This document shows positions 50,740-59,120 of a stretch of DNA of 64,000 nucleotides, in pieces. The notes beneath the pieces were generated by a model. It saw nothing but the letters and a program-made list of their open reading frames with translations. It was not told the DNA's origin and did no database searches. This DNA comes from Pseudarthrobacter oxydans (GTDB lineage Bacteria; Actinomycetota; Actinomycetes; Actinomycetales; Micrococcaceae). The DNA lies in the NCBI RefSeq assembly GCF_034258515.1, contig NZ_CP139438.1, positions 2,418,001-2,482,000 of the forward strand, written 5' to 3'. Each line of letters starts with the position of its first letter. Position 1 is the stretch's first letter. The position numbers were made by a program, and so were the translations under genes.

Positions 50740-51111
50740 GTGGAGGGCGGCGAACCCTGGACGCTTGACCGTTTTTTTGAAGGTTCCGCCACGGCCTACG
50801 GCATCTACCGGGCGGCAGAACGCATGGCATCCGCTCTCGGACCGATGGAGGTCCGGGTTTCCAAAAGCCAGGTTTCGTTCCGCCGCCGGCACGGCTTCGC
50901 GTTTCTTTGGCGCCCTGGGACCTATGTGAAATCTTCGGTTCCCGTTGTCCTGACCCTTGCGCTCCCCTACGAGTTGCCATCGCCGCGGTTCAAGCAAATC
51001 GTGCACCCGTCCCCCGGAATCTGGATGCACCACCTTGAGCTGCTGGAGAGTAGCCAACTGGACGCCGAAGTGGAGCATTGGATGCGCGAAGCCTATGGTG
51101 CTGCCGGCTGA
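50740..51111 (+). CDS. DUF5655 domain protein
   Basis: From GTG 50740, the 123-residue protein has PWTLDRFFEGSATAYGIYRA, LGPMEVRVSKSQVSFRRRHGFAFL, LTLALPYELPSPRFK and IWMHHLELLESSQLDAEVEHWM, matching DUF5655. Function is unknown; its place in a flavin operon suggests a stress link. Confidence 0.83.
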   Translation: MEGGEPWTLDRFFEGSATAYGIYRAAERMASALGPMEVRVSKSQVSFRRRHGFAFLWRPGTYVKSSVPVVLTLALPYELPSPRFKQIVHPSPGIWMHHLELLESSQLDAEVEHWMREAYGAAG

Positions 51112-51136
51112 GGCCGGGCGGCCCGGACACCATTTA

Positions 51137-51152
51137 GAGTCCTAAGGCCCTG
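51137..51152 (+). promoter_or_regulatory. DosR-like box 13
   Basis: GAGTCCTAAGGCCCTG matches 10 of 15 positions, 33 bases upstream of the GyrI-like gene. Confidence 0.5.
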
Positions 51153-51185
51153 TGACGCCTGCAGCCTGCGGCGCACGCTAATGCC

Positions 51186-51656
51186 ATGAACAACTCTGCC
51201 CAGCACCCAAGGAAAGTCCACCTTACAGAGCAGCCCGTCGCCGTCGTCCGCGAACGCGTCCCCATGGCTTCCCTGACTGACTTCTTCAGCCGGGCCTTCG
51301 GCACGGTGATGGCTGCGGCCCGGAAACAGGGTGCCAGCCCCGCAGGACCGCCTTTTGCGCTCTACCGGGGAATGCCCAGCGAGACAGTTGACGTGGAAGC
51401 CGGCTTCCCCATCGACGGCAACTTCACGGAGGCTGACGGGGTGGCGAGCGGCACCCTGCCTGAGACAGATGCCCTGGAAGCGCTCCACGTCGGGCCGTAC
51501 GACACCCTGGAGAACACCTACCACGCGATCCTGGGGCAGATGGAAGCCGAAGGACTCACCCCGTCGGACACCATGTGGGAGTACTACCTGAGCGACCCGG
51601 AAACTGAACCCGACCCCGCGAAGTGGCAGACCCGGGTTGTCTGGCCCGTCGCCTAA
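51186..51656 (+). CDS. GyrI-like small-molecule-binding (effector-binding domain) protein
   Basis: The 156-residue protein has the SOUL/GyrI-like pattern: VHLTEQPVAVVRERVPMASL, GTVMAAARKQG, GPPFALYRGMP, DVEAGFPIDGNF, LEALHVGPYDTLENTYHAIL and a final WEYYLSDPETEPDPAKW. It lacks a DNA-binding domain, so it is a stand-alone effector-binding protein. The second flavodoxin begins 22 bases downstream. Confidence 0.88.
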   Translation: MNNSAQHPRKVHLTEQPVAVVRERVPMASLTDFFSRAFGTVMAAARKQGASPAGPPFALYRGMPSETVDVEAGFPIDGNFTEADGVASGTLPETDALEALHVGPYDTLENTYHAILGQMEAEGLTPSDTMWEYYLSDPETEPDPAKWQTRVVWPVA

Positions 51657-51678
51657 GTGCCAATCAGGGAGGTACCCG

Positions 51679-52242
51679 ATGAAGGTTCTCGTTGCGTACG
51701 CCAGCCGGCACGGCTCCACCGCCGGCATTGCCGAACGCATCGCTGCCCGGATCACTGAAGACGGGATCGAGGCCGAGGCCCGGCCCGTGGCAGAAGTGGA
51801 TGACGTGGGCCAGTATGAAGCCGTGGTGCTGGGCAGCGCCGCCTACATGGTCCACTGGCTTAGGGAAGCGACGGCCTTCGCCAAGCGGCACCGGCGGGAG
51901 CTGCAGGCCAGGAGGGTCTGGCTCTTCAGCAGCGGCCCGCTCGGAAACGACACTGTCGATAAGGACGGTGAGGATGTCTTGAAGAGTGCCAGGCCCAAGG
52001 AGTTCGCCGAACTGCAGGAGCTGCTCCGGCCCAGCGGAGAACAGGTCTTCTTCGGCGCGTGGAACCCGGATTCCCCTCCCATCGGCATCGGTGAGCGCCT
52101 CATCCGGCTCGCGCCGGCAGCGAAGGAAGCCCTGCCGGCAGGCGATTTCCGGGATTGGGCGGCCATCGACGCCTGGGCTGACGAGATCGCTGCCGGCCTG
52201 GAGGCTGCTGGCCGTCCGGACTCCGGCACCCCGGCAGACTAG
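51679..52242 (+). CDS. Flavodoxin-domain protein (HemG-like)
   Basis: ATG 51679 follows GGGAGG. The 187 residues start VLVAYASRHGSTAGIAERIA, a flavodoxin phosphate loop, continue with AVVLGSAAYMVHWLREATAF and VWLFSSGPLG, and end with RDWAAIDAWADEIAAGL. HemG-type protoporphyrinogen oxidases have this fold, but the role is not certain. Confidence 0.87.
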   Translation: MKVLVAYASRHGSTAGIAERIAARITEDGIEAEARPVAEVDDVGQYEAVVLGSAAYMVHWLREATAFAKRHRRELQARRVWLFSSGPLGNDTVDKDGEDVLKSARPKEFAELQELLRPSGEQVFFGAWNPDSPPIGIGERLIRLAPAAKEALPAGDFRDWAAIDAWADEIAAGLEAAGRPDSGTPAD

Positions 52243-52297
52243 CGGCCGCCTGATCTTCAGTCTGCGGTTCCGCCGCGCCCCGCCCGGCAACCCCTGC

Positions 52298-52807
52298 CTA
52301 GCCGCCGGCCGGGCGGCCGGCCGTACTGCCGCCGTCGTCCGTGCCTGCATCTTCCCCCTGTAGCGGCGCGGCCGGCGGCAGGGGGCCGGGTTGAAGCGCG
52401 CCTGGCCGGGAAATCATGGCCCGGAGCTCCTCCAGCAGCTCAACCTGCTGGCTGTTGATTGCCATCAGCCGGTCGATTTCCGACTTTGACTGAACGTCCG
52501 TCTCGTAGTCGTGGCGGGCCATCGCCGCCGCGATGGCGTCCTGGCGCTTTGCGGCAATCAACAGGATGGCGCCCTGGAGCCCGGCCAGCATGGAGAGGAA
52601 GAGGTTGAGGAGGATGTAGGGGTAGGGGTCCCAGGCGTCCGATGCCAGCACGTAGGTGTTAAATGCGGCCCATGCCGCCATGAAGGCGACGAAGAGCCCC
52701 ACGAATGTCCAGCTGCCCATCCCGTTGCGGAGGACGTCCGCCGCCCGCTCACCCCGGCTTAGGCCCTCCTTGTGCCGCGCGTGCCACGTAGTTCTTCGCT
52801 CGCTCAT
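52298..52807 (-). CDS. DUF1003 membrane protein
   Basis: ATG 52807 (MSERRTTWHARHKEGLSRGE) gives 169 residues with two membrane helices (GSWTFVGLFVAFMAAWAAFN; YPYILLNLFLSMLAGLQGAILLIA) and a C-terminal MARHDYETDVQSKSEIDRLM helix plus an acidic, Gly-rich tail. This matches DUF1003. Function is unknown. The open frame upstream of 52807 has no family features. Confidence 0.9.
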   Translation of the reverse strand: MSERRTTWHARHKEGLSRGERAADVLRNGMGSWTFVGLFVAFMAAWAAFNTYVLASDAWDPYPYILLNLFLSMLAGLQGAILLIAAKRQDAIAAAMARHDYETDVQSKSEIDRLMAINSQQVELLEELRAMISRPGALQPGPLPPAAPLQGEDAGTDDGGSTAGRPAGG

Positions 52808-52919
52808 GTGCCTAGGGTAAGTGCCGGCCCCGGGTGGCCGCTCGGCCCGCCGCGGAACGCGCCGGTAGCCCCTGGAATTACCCAATGGACAGGGCGCCCG
52901 GAAGGCGCGGGTCCCGGCG

Positions 52920-54365
52920 CTAGAAGCTGGATGAACTGCCCGAGCCGGAAAAGCTCCCGCCGCTGCTTCCATAGCCGGTGGTGCTGCCGCCTCCGCCGCG
53001 GGCGGAGCTGACGCTGCTGACCCCGGTGTTGAGCCCGGAATTGAAGGTGGCCACGGAGAAGAAGTGGTAGGATGGGTAGACGGTGCCCAGGATGCTTGGC
53101 TCATAGGTAGGGCGCCGGTGGTCCAGGCCTTCCTGCGCTTCCTGCATTTCCTTCCGCATGAGTTCGGCTTCACGTTCATTCTTCGCGAAGCCCCCGATGA
53201 CCGTTTCCGCGTGGCTTTCCAGGAGCGAGGCGAGCCGGGTCCGGGCGTCGTAGAGGCGGTCCAGCGCCTCTTCCGGGCCGATCCTTCCCTCCGCCAGCTC
53301 GGCGGTCCAGCGCTCGATCTCCCGCAGGCTCTGGTCGCGGAAAGACCGCAGCGCCGCCGCGGTGGCCGAATCCCCCTGCCCGTGGCGCTTGGTGAGGAGC
53401 TGTTCAAGTCCGGCCAGGTCGCTGCGGAAGGGTGCCAGCTGCCGGTCCCAGGCAGTCTGCCAGGCGCTGGCGCGGTTCAGGAGGGCGTTGCTGTCCGCGA
53501 TGACGTCGTCCAGCGCGTCGAGCTCCGAGGCCGCGTCCGCGTACTGTCGCGCGAGCTTGAGATTCTTCCGCCGGCTCAAAGCGCGCCCGGAGAACGCGTG
53601 CACTTTGTTGGACAGCTCGCTGGTTGCGTTATAGCGGTTCAGGAACGTGCGGTGTTTCTCAAGCACCTGGCTTCCGTACCTGGATGCCTCGGGAATGGTG
53701 CCGGCGTTCAGCTCGGTCACCTCCAGATCCATGCTGACGTTCGCGTAGCTCCGGTCCCCGCGCTCAATCTCTTTCCGGCTGGAGGACCTGGTAACGGCCC
53801 GCACGATGATCCAGGATCCCGCGCCGAGGGCTGCCAGCCCAGCGGTGACCCAGGCAGTGACCAGGAAGGCAGCCGAGAGGTACCAAGGCTGGTTGATGAG
53901 TTCGGCGGCACGCCGGACGCCGGCGATGGTTCCGTCGGTCCACTGGGCGTCCCGCAGAAGTTCTTTGGCCGAGTCCTGGATGTCCGTCCGCTGTCCCAGG
54001 GACACCTTGCGGTCCTCGCCCATGTATGTGCCTACATGGCGGCCCACCGGGTCGAGGGCAAAAATGAACAGCCCGTCCGCCCACTTTTGGCCGTCCGCGC
54101 TGATCCATTCAGGGTGCTCGGCCCGGGCGAACCTCAGGACCTCCTCGTTGAGGTTATCCTCCGCACTGCCGTTGTAGGTGTACACCACAACCTTGGTTGG
54201 ATTGTGGAACTCAATGCGTTCAAGGGCCGGTACCAGCGTGTTCCGGTCCAGCACCCCAGCCGTATCCTGGACCTCGACGGACGCCGGCGGAACAGCGAAG
54301 GCAACGCCTGCACTGCCGGGCAGAAGCACCAGCAAAGCCAGCAGCAGACCAACGATCCTGCGCAC
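52920..54365 (-). CDS. DUF5129/TPM-fold membrane protein
   Basis: From GTG 54365, a signal-like helix (GLLLALLVLLPGSAGVAFA) leads into a TPM-fold domain (VQDTAGVLDRNTLVPALERIEF, YTYNGSAEDNLN, GLFIFALDPVGRHVGTYMG). One TM follows near residue 165, then a long helical segment with YGSQVLEKHRTFLNRYN. A Gly/Ser-rich C-terminal tail ends SSSSF. The 481 residues fit DUF5129. Function is unknown. Confidence 0.85.
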   Translation of the reverse strand: MRRIVGLLLALLVLLPGSAGVAFAVPPASVEVQDTAGVLDRNTLVPALERIEFHNPTKVVVYTYNGSAEDNLNEEVLRFARAEHPEWISADGQKWADGLFIFALDPVGRHVGTYMGEDRKVSLGQRTDIQDSAKELLRDAQWTDGTIAGVRRAAELINQPWYLSAAFLVTAWVTAGLAALGAGSWIIVRAVTRSSSRKEIERGDRSYANVSMDLEVTELNAGTIPEASRYGSQVLEKHRTFLNRYNATSELSNKVHAFSGRALSRRKNLKLARQYADAASELDALDDVIADSNALLNRASAWQTAWDRQLAPFRSDLAGLEQLLTKRHGQGDSATAAALRSFRDQSLREIERWTAELAEGRIGPEEALDRLYDARTRLASLLESHAETVIGGFAKNEREAELMRKEMQEAQEGLDHRRPTYEPSILGTVYPSYHFFSVATFNSGLNTGVSSVSSARGGGGSTTGYGSSGGSFSGSGSSSSF

Positions 54366-54400
54366 AGTCCTGTCCTGTCCTTTCCTTTCCTGTCCTGTCC
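54366..54400. repeat. Pentanucleotide tandem repeat upstream of the DUF5129 gene
   Basis: Seven units of TGTCC or a one-base variant (TTTCC, AGTCC) run back to back. On the coding strand these are GGACA/GGAAA and end next to the GTG start, so the purine repeat is the only ribosome-site material. Confidence 0.85.
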
Positions 54401-54417
54401 CGCGGCCCGCGGCCCGC

Positions 54418-55188
54418 TCAAATGGCGTTCCATCCGTTATCCGAGGCCAGCACCACGCCGTTGATGTTCGTGCCGTCCCTGCTCAGCAGGAAGGCGATCC
54501 CCGCTGCGACCTCCTCTGCCTCGGCGATGGGCGGAACGTTCGCCTGCATAAACGGCCCCAGCACCTCGGCAGCCAGCCGGGACTTGAACTCGGCGTGGAT
54601 ATTGGTCCTCGTCCCGCCCGGGGCCACAGCGTTGACGCGGATTCCACGGCGCCCGTACATGACGGCTGAGCTGCGGGTGAGGCCATTCACCGCATGCTTG
54701 GACACGGTGTAGGCGGCCCCTGCCGCGGAACCGCGGAGGCCTGCCTCGGAGGAGACATTCACAATCGAGCCGTACCCCGCGGCCAGCATCAGCGGCACCA
54801 CTGCCCTGGTAAGCCGCATGACGGCGGTCAGGTTGACGTTCAGCACGCGCTCCCACGTTTCGTCGTCGAGCTCGTGCACCGGCTGGAAGCTGTCCATGAT
54901 CCCGGCGACATTCGCCAGCGCGTCAACCCGCCCCCCGGCAGCAGCCACGACGCTCTGCACCACAGCCTCGTTGCTGATGTCCCCGGCCACGGGTACGAAA
55001 CCCAGTTCGGCGTACTCCGCCGCGAGGCTGTCCAGGCCCTCGGCGCTGAGGTCGCTGGCAATCACCCGGCCGCCTTCCCGGGCAACGCGAAGGGCGGTGG
55101 CACGCCCAATGCCGGAGGCGGCGCCGGTGACGATGACGGTCTGGCCCTCGAACCGGTGCGGAGTGATGTTTTCCTGCCAGGCAGCCAT
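54418..55188 (-). CDS. SDR family oxidoreductase
   Basis: The 256-residue protein has the Rossmann cofactor site GAASGIGRATALRVA, DLSAEG (NAD-type acidic residue), NVAGIMD, catalytic NVNLT, SIVNVSSEAG and YTVSKHAVNGL (Tyr-x-x-x-Lys). ATG 55188 (MAAWQENITPH) follows GAGGAG. It diverges from the tandem stress protein at 55342. Substrate unknown. Confidence 0.92.
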   Translation of the reverse strand: MAAWQENITPHRFEGQTVIVTGAASGIGRATALRVAREGGRVIASDLSAEGLDSLAAEYAELGFVPVAGDISNEAVVQSVVAAAGGRVDALANVAGIMDSFQPVHELDDETWERVLNVNLTAVMRLTRAVVPLMLAAGYGSIVNVSSEAGLRGSAAGAAYTVSKHAVNGLTRSSAVMYGRRGIRVNAVAPGGTRTNIHAEFKSRLAAEVLGPFMQANVPPIAEAEEVAAGIAFLLSRDGTNINGVVLASDNGWNAI

Positions 55189-55306
55189 GTGATGCTCCTC
55201 GTATCGGACAACAGTTCTTGCTTCCGGCAACTGCGGGTGCTCTGCTGGAAGGGCGGGTACACAGCAAGCCCACCCCATCAGCATGGAGTCCCACAGCGAG
55301 CCGCCA

Positions 55307-55322
55307 CAGGGCCGAAGGTCCC
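55307..55322. promoter_or_regulatory. DosR-like box 14
   Basis: CAGGGCCGAAGGTCCC matches the consensus in reverse at 12 of 15 positions and holds an AGGG/CCCT dyad. It is 19 bases upstream of the stress protein and 118 upstream of the SDR gene. Confidence 0.55.
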
Positions 55323-55341
55323 TGCGAAGGAGCGAGGAGCA

Positions 55342-56193
55342 ATGGAGGAACCTGGAACCATCGTCGCCGGATACGACGGTTCGGCCGAAGCGGCCGCCGC
55401 CATCACGTGGGCAGCGCAACAGGCGGACCTGCGAGGCTGTCCCCTCCACGTCGTCCACGTTTCAATCTGGCCGCTGCTGACCCACAAACTGGGCCCCGTT
55501 CCAGGAGTAGCGGACAGCGGCCTGGAACGGTCAGCACAGGCGATCCTCGAGGAGGGCGTCGGCCGCGCCCAAGCCGCGGCACCCGGGCTGGACGTCCAGG
55601 GCACCCTGCTGCATGGGCTGCCCGCCTCGTACCTTGCCGAGATCTCTGCCGGCCAGGAGATGGTTGTTGTGGGCAGCCGGGGGCTGGGCGGATTCCTGGG
55701 GCTGCTGGTGGGTTCGGTGAGCCTGGAACTCGCCGCCACTGCTTCCTGCCCCGTAGCTGTGATCCGGCCGGACCTCCACCCTGGCGGGCCGGTCGTCGTC
55801 GCGGTTGACGCATCCGGTTCTCCCGCGGCCCTGGAGGACGCTTGCGCCTTGGCCTCGGCATGGCAGGCAAAGCTCAATATCGTCCACGTCCACCATGTGC
55901 CTGCCGGGTACGCGCAGCGGAACGGGCCCGACGCCGAGGCTGCCGCCGGCGAAGTGCTCCACGCCGCCCTCCACCGTGCCCGGGCGCTCGCACCCTACGT
56001 TGCCGTGGAGGGCAGGGTACTCACCGACGCGTCGGTCCCGCATGCCATCCTCAAAGCCTCGGACGACGCGCGGATGCTCGTCGTGGGAACCAAAGGCCAC
56101 GGCTTTTTGCGGGAGACCATCGGTTCCACCGCCCATGCGGTCCTTCACCACGCGCGAGGCCCGGTCCTGATCTCCCGGCGGGGAACTGTCTGA
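55342..56193 (+). CDS. Tandem universal stress protein
   Basis: ATG 55342 (GAGGAG site) gives 283 residues with two UspA domains. Domain 1 has GTIVAGYDGSAEAAAAITWA and GSRGLGGFLGLLVGS (complete loop). Domain 2 has VVVAVDASGSPAAL and GTKGHGFLRETIGS, whose loop is one residue shorter. This is the third tandem Usp in the island. The upstream open frame extends to 54694 but is antisense to the SDR gene. Confidence 0.9.
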   Translation: MEEPGTIVAGYDGSAEAAAAITWAAQQADLRGCPLHVVHVSIWPLLTHKLGPVPGVADSGLERSAQAILEEGVGRAQAAAPGLDVQGTLLHGLPASYLAEISAGQEMVVVGSRGLGGFLGLLVGSVSLELAATASCPVAVIRPDLHPGGPVVVAVDASGSPAALEDACALASAWQAKLNIVHVHHVPAGYAQRNGPDAEAAAGEVLHAALHRARALAPYVAVEGRVLTDASVPHAILKASDDARMLVVGTKGHGFLRETIGSTAHAVLHHARGPVLISRRGTV

Positions 56194-56263
56194 CCCGCTG
56201 CTCCGTTCCTGCGCCTGGCCCGAGCCAGGCCCTGGAGCCCCTGCCCTATGTTCCAGGCGAATC

Positions 56264-56279
56264 GGGCCGGACGGCCCTA
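56264..56279 (+). promoter_or_regulatory. DosR-like box 15 (weak)
   Basis: GGGCCGGACGGCCCTA matches 10 of 15 positions and is a GGGCC/GGCCC palindrome, 60 bases upstream of the CPBP gene. Confidence 0.4.
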
Positions 56280-56339
56280 TGCCGTGCGTTCCGTGGAAGG
56301 GAAGCTGAAGGTACATCAGGCGTAAATCGGGAGGATCCC

Positions 56340-57239
56340 ATGCTTGCCCTTCGGACATCAGTCCGGAAGCATCCGCTGTGGTGGTATTACGGCATTACTT
56401 TCCTCTTGTCATGGGGCAGCATTGTGCTGGCCGTATGGGCCTCCACCGGCGGCCTGTCGCCCACCCCGGAAGAGTTCCAGCTGACGGTCCCGGTCACCGT
56501 GCCTGCGATGCTGCTCGGGCCGGCTGTTGCCGGCCTGCTGCTGACGGGAGTCGTGTCCGGACGGGCAGGGTACCGCGAATTATGGTCGCGCCTGCAGAAG
56601 TGGCGCGTGGGCGGCCGCTGGTACGCCGTCGCCCTGCTGGTCGCGCCAGTGACGATGGCCGCCGTCGTGCTGGGCCTTTGGTTGTCCTCCGCGGATTACG
56701 CACCACGGATCGCCACGGCAGAAGACAAAGCCGGCACCATCGTCATGGCGCTTGTGCTCGGGCTGGTGGTCGGGCTCCTCGAAGAAATCGGCTGGACCGG
56801 GTTCGCCATCCCGAAGGCGCGCCGGCGCCTCAGCGTGCTCTGGACCGGAATCATGGTGGGAGTGCTGTGGGGTGTATGGCATTTCTTTGTGAGCTACTGG
56901 GGCGGCGGCGGGACAAACGGCGGCATACCGCTGGAGATCTTCCTGTCCCTATGGTTCGTCGCCGTGCTCGTGGGGCAGCTCACCGCCTACCGCGTGCTCA
57001 TGGTGTGGGTCTACGACCACACCGGCAGCCTGCTCCTGGCAATGCTGATGCACGCCAGCCTCGCGACGTTCCAGTTCATCCTGAACCCCCTGACGCCCGG
57101 GATCCCCCAGCAGGTCTACCCGTGGGGCCATGCGGCAACAGCCTGGCTGGTCGTCGCCGTCGTCATGCTGGTCCGCCGCGGAGACCTGACACGGGGACCT
57201 GAGACCCTTTCGGCCCGGAAACCCATCCACCATTCTTGA
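56340..57239 (+). CDS. CPBP family intramembrane metalloprotease
   Basis: ATG 56340 gives 299 residues with about eight membrane segments. The CPBP/CAAX motifs are GLLEEIGWTGFAIP (Glu-Glu), VLWGVWHFF (His) and LMHASLATFQF (final His). The protease acts in the membrane; substrates are unknown. The upstream frame in 55842 continues inside the stress-protein gene and was not used. Confidence 0.9.
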   Translation: MLALRTSVRKHPLWWYYGITFLLSWGSIVLAVWASTGGLSPTPEEFQLTVPVTVPAMLLGPAVAGLLLTGVVSGRAGYRELWSRLQKWRVGGRWYAVALLVAPVTMAAVVLGLWLSSADYAPRIATAEDKAGTIVMALVLGLVVGLLEEIGWTGFAIPKARRRLSVLWTGIMVGVLWGVWHFFVSYWGGGGTNGGIPLEIFLSLWFVAVLVGQLTAYRVLMVWVYDHTGSLLLAMLMHASLATFQFILNPLTPGIPQQVYPWGHAATAWLVVAVVMLVRRGDLTRGPETLSARKPIHHS

Positions 57240-57360
57240 GGGGACGTGGTCCGACGACGTTGCGGCCGTCCAGGAGGAAAGGATCCTGGGCCGCGAAGGC
57301 GTGTGGCAGTAGCGGGGTGTCAGGCGGGCCGGCCGCTCTTCCCCGGCCTATGCTGGCGAA

Positions 57361-57891
57361 GTGACCCCTGCACCGACCCCCAGCACGCTTGATGTCGTGG
57401 TGCATTCCGGACCGGCTGACTGGTGGGTGATCCTTGCCGGCCTCGGGCCGTTGGCCGTCCTCATCGCCGCCCTGCTCGCCTTCTACATCAACTGGCGCAC
57501 GCTTAAGCAGCGCACCACAGCGGACAAGACGGCCCTGGACCAGAAGCGGGAAGCGGACGCCCGGGCCCTGATGCAGAAGACGGAAGCGGACAGCCGGGCC
57601 GAATGGTGGCGGCGGACCCAGTGGGCGCTGGACCGGGCGCTGGACCAGGACGAGGGAACGAAGGCCCTGGGACTGGCCACCCTGGAAGTGCTGGCCCGCA
57701 GCGAACTCGCGCGCACCGAGGAACTCGAGTTGTTCGACATCGCGTGGAAGAGCGTCTCCGGGGATGAGAACGGGGACGACCTCGGGGAGGAAGGAAACAC
57801 CGGCGCGGAGATGCCGTTCATGGACGCCGGCCGCAACATGGGCGAGAATGGAACGACGGATGAAGACACAACCAAGGAGGCTGGACCATGA
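57361..57891 (+). CDS. Hypothetical membrane-anchored coiled-coil protein
   Basis: From GTG 57361, the 176-residue protein has one membrane helix (about 22-43: WVILAGLGPLAVLIAALLAF), then a charged coiled coil with KTALDQKREADARAL and MQKTEADSRAEWWRR. A Gly/Asp/Glu-rich C-terminus follows. I do not recognise the family. Its stop overlaps the start of the next small gene (ATGA). Confidence 0.7.
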   Translation: MTPAPTPSTLDVVVHSGPADWWVILAGLGPLAVLIAALLAFYINWRTLKQRTTADKTALDQKREADARALMQKTEADSRAEWWRRTQWALDRALDQDEGTKALGLATLEVLARSELARTEELELFDIAWKSVSGDENGDDLGEEGNTGAEMPFMDAGRNMGENGTTDEDTTKEAGP

Positions 57892-58082
57892 GCGCAGCGT
57901 CGCCTGAACACCGGTTTGTCCATCCTCCGCGGAGCACTTCCGCCAGTCCCGCCCCGAAGAAGGCCACCCCGGCTGAGCACCGGGTCCAGGTTGCGGCCGC
58001 CAGGCTGCGCGTCACGCTCGATCAGCGTCTGGGCCGCGAAACACCCGCAAAGACCAAGGCGCTGGCCAAGGAACCTATCTAG
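57888..58082 (+). CDS. Small hypothetical protein, 64 aa
   Basis: ATG 57888 has AAGGAGG at 7 bases and overlaps the upstream stop by 4. The protein is basic, Pro/Ala-rich, with VQVAAARLRVTLDQRLGRE. I do not recognise it. It is likely coupled to the membrane protein. Confidence 0.6.
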   Translation: MSAASPEHRFVHPPRSTSASPAPKKATPAEHRVQVAAARLRVTLDQRLGRETPAKTKALAKEPI

Positions 58083-58139
58083 GTTCCGCTCGGATGGCTG
58101 TGGTACCCGACGCACAGCACGTGCTGGATTAGGTGAGTA

Positions 58140-59012
58140 GTGGCTGCAGTCCTCCTTGGATGGAATCCCAACGCATGGGACCGCTGGGACTACCGTGCCG
58201 CCGTCGAGCAGGTGGAACAGTCCGGGCGGTTCCTGCAGCGCTGGAGCATTGGCCACGCACTGCATGTCCGGCCGGGGGCTGAGGCCTGGCTCCTGGTAGA
58301 GGGCAGCACTGACGCAGGTTCCGGGCTCATCGGACATGGGGTGGTGGTGTCCGAACCCTACGCAACCATGCCACGAGGGGAACGCGAAGACGCCGGCTGG
58401 CACGTCAGCGTCGCTTTCGATGCCCTGCTCCCCCTCGGCGAGCAGATACCGCCGGAGGCCATCAGCCATGCCGTCCCCGGGATGGCCTGGCGCGACATCA
58501 CCTTTCGTTCAGGCATGGACCTTCCACCAGGGGCGGAGCCTGGCCTTCGCCGGCTGTGGCGGGAGCAGGGGCCGTCCGCCGTTGTCCCTGCCCAAGTGGT
58601 TTCCGGGACCTATCCCCAGGCCGCGGTCAGCAGTATGGAGGTGAACCGCTACGAGCGGGACCCCGAAGCGCGCCGGATGTGCCTTGCTTTCCATGGAACG
58701 TCCTGCGCTGCCTGCGGGTTCTCTTTCGAGGCCTCGTACGGCGACACCGGCACAGGCTACATCGACGTCCACCACGTAGTGCCGCCGGAAATGCTCGGGG
58801 CCGGGTACCAGTTGGATCCCATTGTCGACCTTGTTCCGCTGTGCCCCAACTGCCACGCCCTGGCGCACCACGGGGTGACAGAACCACGCACAGTTTCGGA
58901 ACTCCGGAACATCATCGCTGCTGCCGGCCACCTGAGGGGCGAGGCGGTAAGCCCCCGTGCCCTCCAGGCGCAGGATGACGCCCGGCGGATTCTCGAGGGC
59001 CGCCAGGACTGA
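58140..59012 (+). CDS. EVE-like/HNH endonuclease (modification-dependent restriction type)
   Basis: The 290-residue protein has an EVE/PUA-like N-terminus (AVLLGWNPNAWDRWDYRAA, RWSIGHALHVRPGAEAWLL, GSGLIGHGVVVSEPY, VSVAFDALLPLGEQIP). A C-terminal HNH domain holds CAACGFSF, YIDVHHVVPPEML and LVPLCPNCHALAHHG (zinc Cys pairs and catalytic His). EVE domains recognise modified bases, so this resembles a type IV-like restriction enzyme. GTG 58140 follows AGGTGA. Confidence 0.85.
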   Translation: MAAVLLGWNPNAWDRWDYRAAVEQVEQSGRFLQRWSIGHALHVRPGAEAWLLVEGSTDAGSGLIGHGVVVSEPYATMPRGEREDAGWHVSVAFDALLPLGEQIPPEAISHAVPGMAWRDITFRSGMDLPPGAEPGLRRLWREQGPSAVVPAQVVSGTYPQAAVSSMEVNRYERDPEARRMCLAFHGTSCAACGFSFEASYGDTGTGYIDVHHVVPPEMLGAGYQLDPIVDLVPLCPNCHALAHHGVTEPRTVSELRNIIAAAGHLRGEAVSPRALQAQDDARRILEGRQD

Positions 59013-59039
59013 CCAGGTGGCCGTCCCTGAGCCTGCCCG

Positions 59040-59055
59040 GGGACCTTATGCCCTG
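59040..59055 (+). promoter_or_regulatory. DosR-like box 16
   Basis: GGGACCTTATGCCCTG matches 11 of 15 positions, 65 bases upstream of the membrane protein at 59121. Confidence 0.5.
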
Positions 59056-59120
59056 TTTCCTCCGGCGGCTAAGCCGCATCCTAGTCGCGGGACCTGTAGG
59101 CGCAAGGAGCGGGAACAGCC

